NCBI RefSeq assembly: GCF_008831285.2
Contig: NC_045144.1
Span: 24,569,716-24,633,715 of the forward strand
Direction of reading: 5' to 3'
Length of the DNA stretch: 64,000 bases
Origin: Nymphaea colorata
Lineage: Eukaryota > Streptophyta > Magnoliopsida > Nymphaeales > Nymphaeaceae
Shown here one piece after another: positions 58,659 to 64,000 of the stretch; the first letter of the stretch is position 1; each line of letters opens with the position of its first letter. A program made the position numbers and the translations under genes. Below the pieces are notes generated by a model that saw nothing but the letters and a program-made list of their open reading frames with translations, had not been told where the DNA came from and made no database searches.

Positions 58659-60735
58659 ATGGCAAACAGATGGAAAGCAAAAGAAGTTGTTTTAAATTCT
58701 CATGCAATAGGTTCTTCATCTAGTGTGAATGTGGATAAATGTGATGTTTGAAAGTCGTATACTCTACTTGGTGAAACATATGCATCCGAAGAACAGTGGT
58801 GGAAAGAAATGAAAGCGATCACTATAGATGTAGGCAGTGGTGGTGGAAATATGCATTTTGTATGTAAATATTATGAAGGTACATTTGTAGGACCTTACAC
58901 AAGAATTAAGACATTGTCAGGTTTTCGAAGTCAAGGATGTAAAAGTGTTTCTACACAAGAAGAAAACAAGTATTATTATGACAAATCCTAAGAGTTTTGA
59001 TGGAAAAAGAAAGGCTATAGAGACATGTTTTCATTCTTACAGAAGAGCGGAAATAGATAAAGTGGTTGCTAAGTTTTTCTATTCTACCTGCATTCCTTTC
59101 AATGTAGCTAGAAATCTATATTGGAACAATGTTTGTACTATGCTTGCAACTAGCAAATGATCAGGTTATATACCTCTCGGTGCAAAAAGGTTGCGAACAT
59201 CACTTCTTCAGGATGAAAAAAATGAGGTTGAACAAAGTTTAGAAAGAAAAAAGTTTAAATGGAACACGACTAGGGTATCAATTGTTTCTTATGGGTGGAT
59301 TCATATTCAAAGATGTCCAATAATTAATTTCATTACAATTGCATGCAATGAACCAATATTTTTGAAGGCAGTTTATACATCTGGAGAGTATAAAGATGTG
59401 AGATATTTGAAGCAATTATTTGTAGAAGCCATCAAGGAGGTTGGTCCTGTTAAAGTGGTGCAGTATGCAAAAGTTTTTTTACATATTTTGGGGTATGATT
59501 TTCCACATACTTTTTGGACTTCATTTGTTGCACATACTTTGAATTTGGCACTAAAGGACATTTTCAATCCTCCAATCCAAGATGCAGATCCTAAGGTACA
59601 TGAACTATTCTCATAGGTTCAAGAGATTGAAAAAGATGCAAGAAATATTAGAAATTTCATTGTTAATCACCAACATGCATTGTCTCTTTTTAGTAGTTAT
59701 TCTGATTTGAAATTGTTAAAGGCACAATTTGCTTCAATAATTGTCACGTTGAAAAGAATTTTAGGAGTGTGGGATGCACTTATTCAAATGGTGTTTAGTA
59801 GAGTGGAACTTTTATCGGGTTCAAGATAAGGCTAAAGCTCAAATTATTAAAAACCTTATTGTTGAAGATCAATGGAAGGATAAAATTGCATATTTTTTTG
59901 GATTTTACACAGTCAATTTGATGCATGTTGAGAGATATTGATAAAGATGAGCCTATGCCTTATTAAGTTTATGAAATTTGGGACGACATGATTGAATAAA
60001 TTTAGTATATAGTTTTTAACAAAGAAAAAAAAAGACATTGTACTTGATAATCAGAGTTCTCTGATCACGTACATGCAATATTAGTTGAAAGATGGGATAA
60101 GAGCAATACTCCCTTGCATTGCATGACTCATTCTTTAAATCCCAAATATTACACTAAAAAATGGATTGAAGGAGCTCTTGGACGTTTTACTCCAAATCTA
60201 GATAATGAATTAAACACTTAAAGAATGTCATGCATGGAAAGACTTTTTACAGATTCTTATACCACAAGATAAGCTATTTGTGAATATATTAAGTTTTCTT
60301 TTGGAGATTTTAGTTTTGAAGGTGCAGTAGCAGCAAGAGAAGATGATGGCATCAGTCCTTTTGATTGGTGGCATCCTATGGATAAGAAATGCCTGTGTTG
60401 AGAAAGTTGTTTTGAGGCTACTATCACAACCTGTTACATCATCGTGTTGTGAAAGAAATTGAAGCATATATAGTCATATATGCAACATTAAAAGGAACAA
60501 GCTCACTAGCCAACGTGCATAGGACTTGGTTTATGTGCATTCTAATTTGCATCTTCTTTTAAGAAATCTTATTACACTGTTCTCTACCATAGAATTCGGC
60601 CTTCGGGGTCAACCTGGCAGCTTCTATGAGGAAGGCAATATTCCTTCTGAGGAGTTTGATGATGATGATATCATCGAAAGCATTGAAGAAATTTAAGATA
60701 TTGGTGGAAGTGGAACTGGAGCACAATTTTGATTG
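58659..60735 (+). pseudogene. hAT transposase (BED / DUF659 / C-terminal dimerisation) remnant
   Basis: Plus strand. ATG at 58659, stop after about 30 codons, then a BED-like zinc-finger region (HFVCKYYEGTFVGPYTRIKTL, about 58855-58920; the second Cys reads Tyr). Next is a DUF659 region with FHSYRRAEIDKVVAKFFYSTCIPFNVA (about 59035-59110) and then the core PIINFITIACNEPIFLKAVYTSGEYKD (about 59315-59400), VVQYAKVF and FWTSFVAHTLNLALKDIF (about 59510-59570), where families have TDNA and C.AH.LNL..EDI. The C-terminal hATC dimerisation block survives as GISPFDWWHP (about 60350) and LANVHRTWFMCI (about 60510), ending in an acidic DDDDIIES tail near 60680. Several stops and frame changes; dead. Such enzymes cut and paste hAT elements. 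No terminal inverted repeats identified. Confidence 0.85.
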
Positions 60736-60884
60736 ATGATGTAATATGTATTGATGTATGAACTATGAAATGTGACCTTATGAACTGTGATTTGTGAACT
60801 CAGAACTAGAGTATATTCTTGTTGAATGTTGAATTGATGATTGATCATGATATCATGATTAGCAAATTGCCACACGTTGGTGAC

Positions 60885-61904
60885 ATAGGATGTCAGCTTC
60901 CTCTTCCTATGGGTCAAATAAGAAATGATAAATTATGATGATGAGATATAACAAGGCAACTAATGCCACCGAAATGCATAGGAACAGCTTGAAAAGACTT
61001 CCATAGAGGAGTATGATCCCGAGGAATAGGGGGAACTAGGAATAGTTGGAAGGTGTGAGAGGTCCAGTTCTGGTGCTTTTGCGTCCATGGCGGAGCTCCA
61101 TGCCAAGAGATAGCACTTGCTTGTTAGCTTTTGCGTGCTAGAAGAGAAGCGAAGTAGCCAACATACATGTATTCATGCGGAACAGGGGATGGGTGATAGG
61201 TCAATGGGATATGATATGACTGAATGATTGGGCTTGAGTGGGTGTGACAAATGGAGCCATGGGGACATTCAGCTGCTTTCGGTTCCATCATACTCAATCC
61301 ATGCTTGGATGAGCGTCCGGTTGTCCAGGACCACCCGTTCTTTCTTGCCAGTCTCTGTATAGTAAGCCGCAGTTGCAGAGGTATTGGAGATCACACTGTT
61401 AACGTCGATGCCCACACGGTTTGAACCGATGTCCTGCAAATTTACTTGCTGAGATGTGTCGAATTCGACTGTGAATATATGATTGCTTGAGTTCCCGTTG
61501 TTCGACTCGTTGAAGAGGCCGAGTTAGCGGCCTCCAACAGCGGAGAAGTTGGTGGAGGGCGCCACAACCAAGGCCATGCCCTTGCCACCCGATTCCTGGA
61601 ACTCTGATGCGATTTCAAGCACAAAGCGTGTACTAAAGCATTTAGTTGTCTTAGCAGCAGGCGGTTTTTTGATTGCGGGGTGTTGGGGAAGAAGGCATGG
61701 CCTTTGATGCCAGGAAGTTCCAGGGTATGTTGACCGCAGTTAGTTGAAGACCCCCGTTCTGGTGACGGGTGCAGAACAAGATAATATCAAGTCTGACCGA
61801 TGGAAGCCATTGAAGAGGAAGGCGCTGTTGAGTGAAGTTGGAGATCTGCAGAATTGAGCAAGAAGGAAGAACAGGAGAAACCGTGAAAGCTGAAGTGCGA
61901 TGAT
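60885..61904 (-). pseudogene. LecRK-2: L-type lectin receptor kinase ectodomain pseudogene
   Basis: Minus strand, uninterrupted by transposons. The signal peptide LQLSRFLLFFLLAQFCRS (about 61895-61840) begins with ATC where LecRK-3 has ATG, so the start codon is lost. Then FLFNGFHRSDL (about 61815), LPGIKGHAFFPNTP (about 61710), TRFVLEIAS, GGKGMALVVAPSTNFSAVGGR, LGLFNESNNGNS (about 61510), IFTVEFDTSQQVNLQDIGSNRVGIDVNSV (about 61470-61400), IQAWIEYDG (about 61290) and a degraded segment to the membrane region (about 60960). Stops at several places, for example before LGLF and after the first lectin strand. Like LecRK-1 it ends just past the membrane segment with no kinase. Ligand unknown; not functional. 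Confidence 0.88.
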
Positions 61905-62129
61905 CGAGAAAGCGGCCAGAAATCGCAGAAGTGATCAGTGCTCGTTCCTGCCGGTTGGCGTCATGAATGTCTCCTATTGGAATCTGTTCGTGTCTGCTTA
62001 TTGGAATTAGTGTTCTTTTCAGAAATAATTAGCTTGTGCTTATAGTTTATCGCGTCTTAATTTTTACCTTTTTCGCCTGTTATTTTTTTCTCTCGTTGCT
62101 GTTTGAAGAGAACTCTTGTCCTTACGAGG
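61905..62129. other. LecRK-2 upstream flank
   Basis: Non-coding; may include the former promoter. No recognisable element. Confidence 0.4.
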
Positions 62130-62640
62130 TAAAAAGGGAAATGAGAAAAGGTAATCATTCAGGGAAACCCCAACCATTTATTAAGAATGAATAGAAGAGT
62201 ACAAGAATTTATTAGAATTTGTTAATGCACGTTGGATTTGAAATTAATAGAAAGACTTACTTTGTCAGGGAATGAACAAGGAAAACTTTTTCGGGTAGAA
62301 AATGATTTGCTATCTATTATCCCAAGGATATGCATTCTAGAATAATAAATTCTTATATACGGTCTTAGAAGAAAAAATAACGTAATTTTTTTTATCCTGT
62401 TACCATTTGACACACCTTCTATTAACCTTATTAAAATATTTTCAAAAACATTTAGTAACCTAATTTTTAATTGGATTCATTATCGAAAAATTTTTTGCCT
62501 TCCTATTTTTAGTCTTGTCACTCATTAACATAGTATTACTAGTTTATATAATTTTTTCGATTATTAGAAAGGAATGCACCTATATTTATCGTGGAAAAAA
62601 AATTAAGAAATACACCTATAAAAAGATGTAACTTGTCTGT
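62130..62640 (-). repeat. Dispersed non-coding repeat, copy C (minus strand)
   Basis: On the minus strand it reads TATAGGTGCATTCCTT followed by a CTAGTAATACTATG block. This matches TATAGGTGCATTCCTT and TTAGTAATGTTGGC in copy A (about 23394-23455) and AAGGTGCGTCCCTTCT plus CTAGTAATGCTAGC in copy B (about 45680-45725). Confidence 0.5.
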
Positions 62641-62751
62641 TTTATTTTCCAATTTGTTGTCTTGAGTAAAACAAAGATAAAATTGAAAAAATTCATAGAT
62701 TTTTTTCTTTTTATAAAAAGGCTACATTAGCGTAAAGATAATTAGTTATTT

Positions 62752-62865
62752 AAAATTTCGTAACTGATTAAACGATTTATGCAATGGTGTACAACAAAAT
62801 ACAATACTAAAATTTCGTAACTGATTAAACGATTTACGCAAGGGCGTACAACAAAATACAAGCAA
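62752..62865. repeat. Tandem duplication, 57-bp unit, two copies
   Basis: AAAATTTCGTAACTGATTAA and the following ACGATTTA.GCAA.GG.GTACAACAAAATACAA occur at 62752 and 62809 with few differences. Confidence 0.92.
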
Positions 62866-63600
62866 GATCAATATAATTTTGCAACCAGTTTTGTTTCATG
62901 GAAATCTAAAATTATTTAACGTTATGAGAACTTGGGAAGTAAAGAATAAACAAAAATATAAACAAAAATATTTGTAGTGGAATAAAAAACTTAAACTATG
63001 TCTAATAATTGTGGAGCCAGATATTTTTGTTGAGGAGTACTTGATTCAAGACCTGGGTCTAGTGTGGAACCGTATGTGACACGTCGTGGGCTCGTGTCAA
63101 TAAAATGTATAAAGGAATGATACTATTTGACTTGAAAACAGGTCGCTTAGGAAAAGCATTAAGTGATGGACTAGGTTTTTCGAAAATGCATATTTAGTGA
63201 ACCTTAGTTGGACCCTCAGAGTTGTGGGATTAGCATTCCTTGAAAACTCTTTCATCATATTACGGGTCCACGAATGCATGCAATTTAGATCTACATGATG
63301 ATGCAATAATATTTTCAAAAAGTAAAGGTGAAAACTAAGTTTGACATCAGTCTTAAATTTATAATTTAAGCTTGGTTTAGGAACAAGGGTTAAATCAGTG
63401 TCATATATTTATAAGCCATTAATGATATGTTAACTTTCTGATTGAAATTTATTGTGACTGTTTTTCAAAATTATGTCTATTTTTTGGTTCTTAGCTAAAT
63501 TCATTTTTTCGAAGGCATAAAAGGCTTTTCATACCTGCTTCCGAAAAGAGGAACAGGACAGACCCTCATCTCCTCCTCTCACTAGGCTGATAACTCCACC
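62866..63600. other. Intergenic, no recognisable gene
   Basis: AT-rich non-coding DNA. Confidence 0.5.
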
Positions 63601-63758
63601 CAGTGGCGGAGATATATGGAGGTTGGTGTGGGTCACCGCCCACACCAGCCTATCAAAAATTTCATTATGATTGCTTAAAAATTACATGGAGTGCTTACAT
63701 CAGACCTGTGCTAGTGACTCGAGCACCCCTAAACCAAAATATTCTAGCTTGTCCACTG
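63601..63758 (+). mobile_element. MITE, hAT-like, 158 bp, same family as 18285-18462
   Basis: The left end CAGTGGCGGAGATAT and the reverse complement of the right end, CAGTGGACAAGCTAG, form an imperfect terminal inverted repeat. A hairpin GGTTGGTGTGGG / CCCACACCAGCC lies near the left end, corresponding to the palindrome in the 18.3-kb copy. Flanking 8-mers do not match. No coding capacity. Confidence 0.6.
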
Positions 63759-63905
63759 CCTTTCATCCCTCGTCCAGATACATAATTTATTAGCACAATA
63801 CACCAACTACATACTTCTGTAGTATTGAAGTCATATTGAGCTTCTCTGATTATAAAATGCAGAAACATTTTGAAACATGGAAGAAGAAATGAGTTGATAT
63901 CTTTA

Positions 63906-63980
63906 TTAAGATATTTTAGATAAGAAATCTTGAATATGTATAAATACATATTTGTGAAATTGAATCTAAACAATCTGATC
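63906..63980 (+). repeat. Dispersed repeat, copy 2 of the AAGATATTTTAGATAAG family
   Basis: Near-identical to 34617-34690 for about 75 bp. The window ends shortly after, so its full extent is unknown. Confidence 0.75.
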
Positions 63981-64000
63981 GAGTTTCAATGTAATCCCGA

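Noticed and set aside
1-64000. Search for tRNA, rRNA, CRISPR arrays and intact host genes
   Set aside because: No cloverleaf with A and B boxes, no rRNA stretch and no regular spacer-repeat array was recognised by eye. The tRNA-like strings found are retrotransposon primer-binding sites.

Overview
This window looks like nuclear DNA of a flowering plant. It is AT-rich, has GA, AT and TG microsatellites, and carries typical plant repeats: Ty1/copia elements primed from initiator-Met tRNA-like sites, an Athila-like Ty3/gypsy fragment, L1-type LINEs, a DUF659-type hAT transposase and CACTA-like ends. The species cannot be named from the sequence. I found no intact host gene, tRNA, rRNA or CRISPR array. 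Nearly everything that once coded for protein is a broken transposon or a broken host pseudogene.

The only host-type coding sequence is three remnants of L-type lectin receptor kinase (LecRK) genes: LecRK-1 (9435-15729, minus), LecRK-2 (60885-61904, minus) and LecRK-3 (46787-46965, plus). LecRK-1 and LecRK-2 keep signal peptide, lectin domain and transmembrane segment and stop right after the membrane segment, before the kinase. LecRK-3 is a short N-terminal piece.

Layout. 1-7.3 kb: intergenic, with microsatellites, small tandem repeats, short inverted-repeat elements and a CACTA-like end. 7.6-9.4 kb: LINE reverse transcriptase relic abutting LecRK-1. 10.2-15.5 kb: copia-1, inserted in LecRK-1. 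15.5-24 kb: intergenic, with MITE-like elements, a CACTA-like end, a dispersed repeat and short tandem and inverted repeats. 24.1-30.4 kb: Athila-like gypsy relic split by copia-2. 31.5-37 kb: LINE zinc-binding domain relic, tandem repeats and a GAGGC-rich element. 38.3-44.4 kb: LINE relic split by copia-3. 44.7-46 kb: second copy of the dispersed repeat. 46.8-53.1 kb: three-level nest of LecRK-3, old copia-5 and younger copia-4. 53.1-55.3 kb: MITE-like element and a DUF4283 LINE ORF1 relic. 55.7-56.3 kb: probable lone LTR. 58.7-60.7 kb: hAT transposase relic. 60.9-61.9 kb: LecRK-2. The end holds the third copy of the dispersed repeat and further small repeats.

The insertion order is readable. 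Copia-4 has a perfect 5-bp target duplication (ACAAG) inside copia-5, whose LTR starts within the LecRK-3 lectin sequence. Copia-1 has a target duplication differing by one C-to-T type change inside LecRK-1. Copia-2 separates two parts of the Athila polyprotein. Two different copia elements hit the same few bases of two LecRK paralogues. That coincidence and the shared kinase-less end of LecRK-1 and LecRK-2 are the most unusual observations. I see no evidence of a new functional multi-gene system. All sequence comparisons were made by eye.
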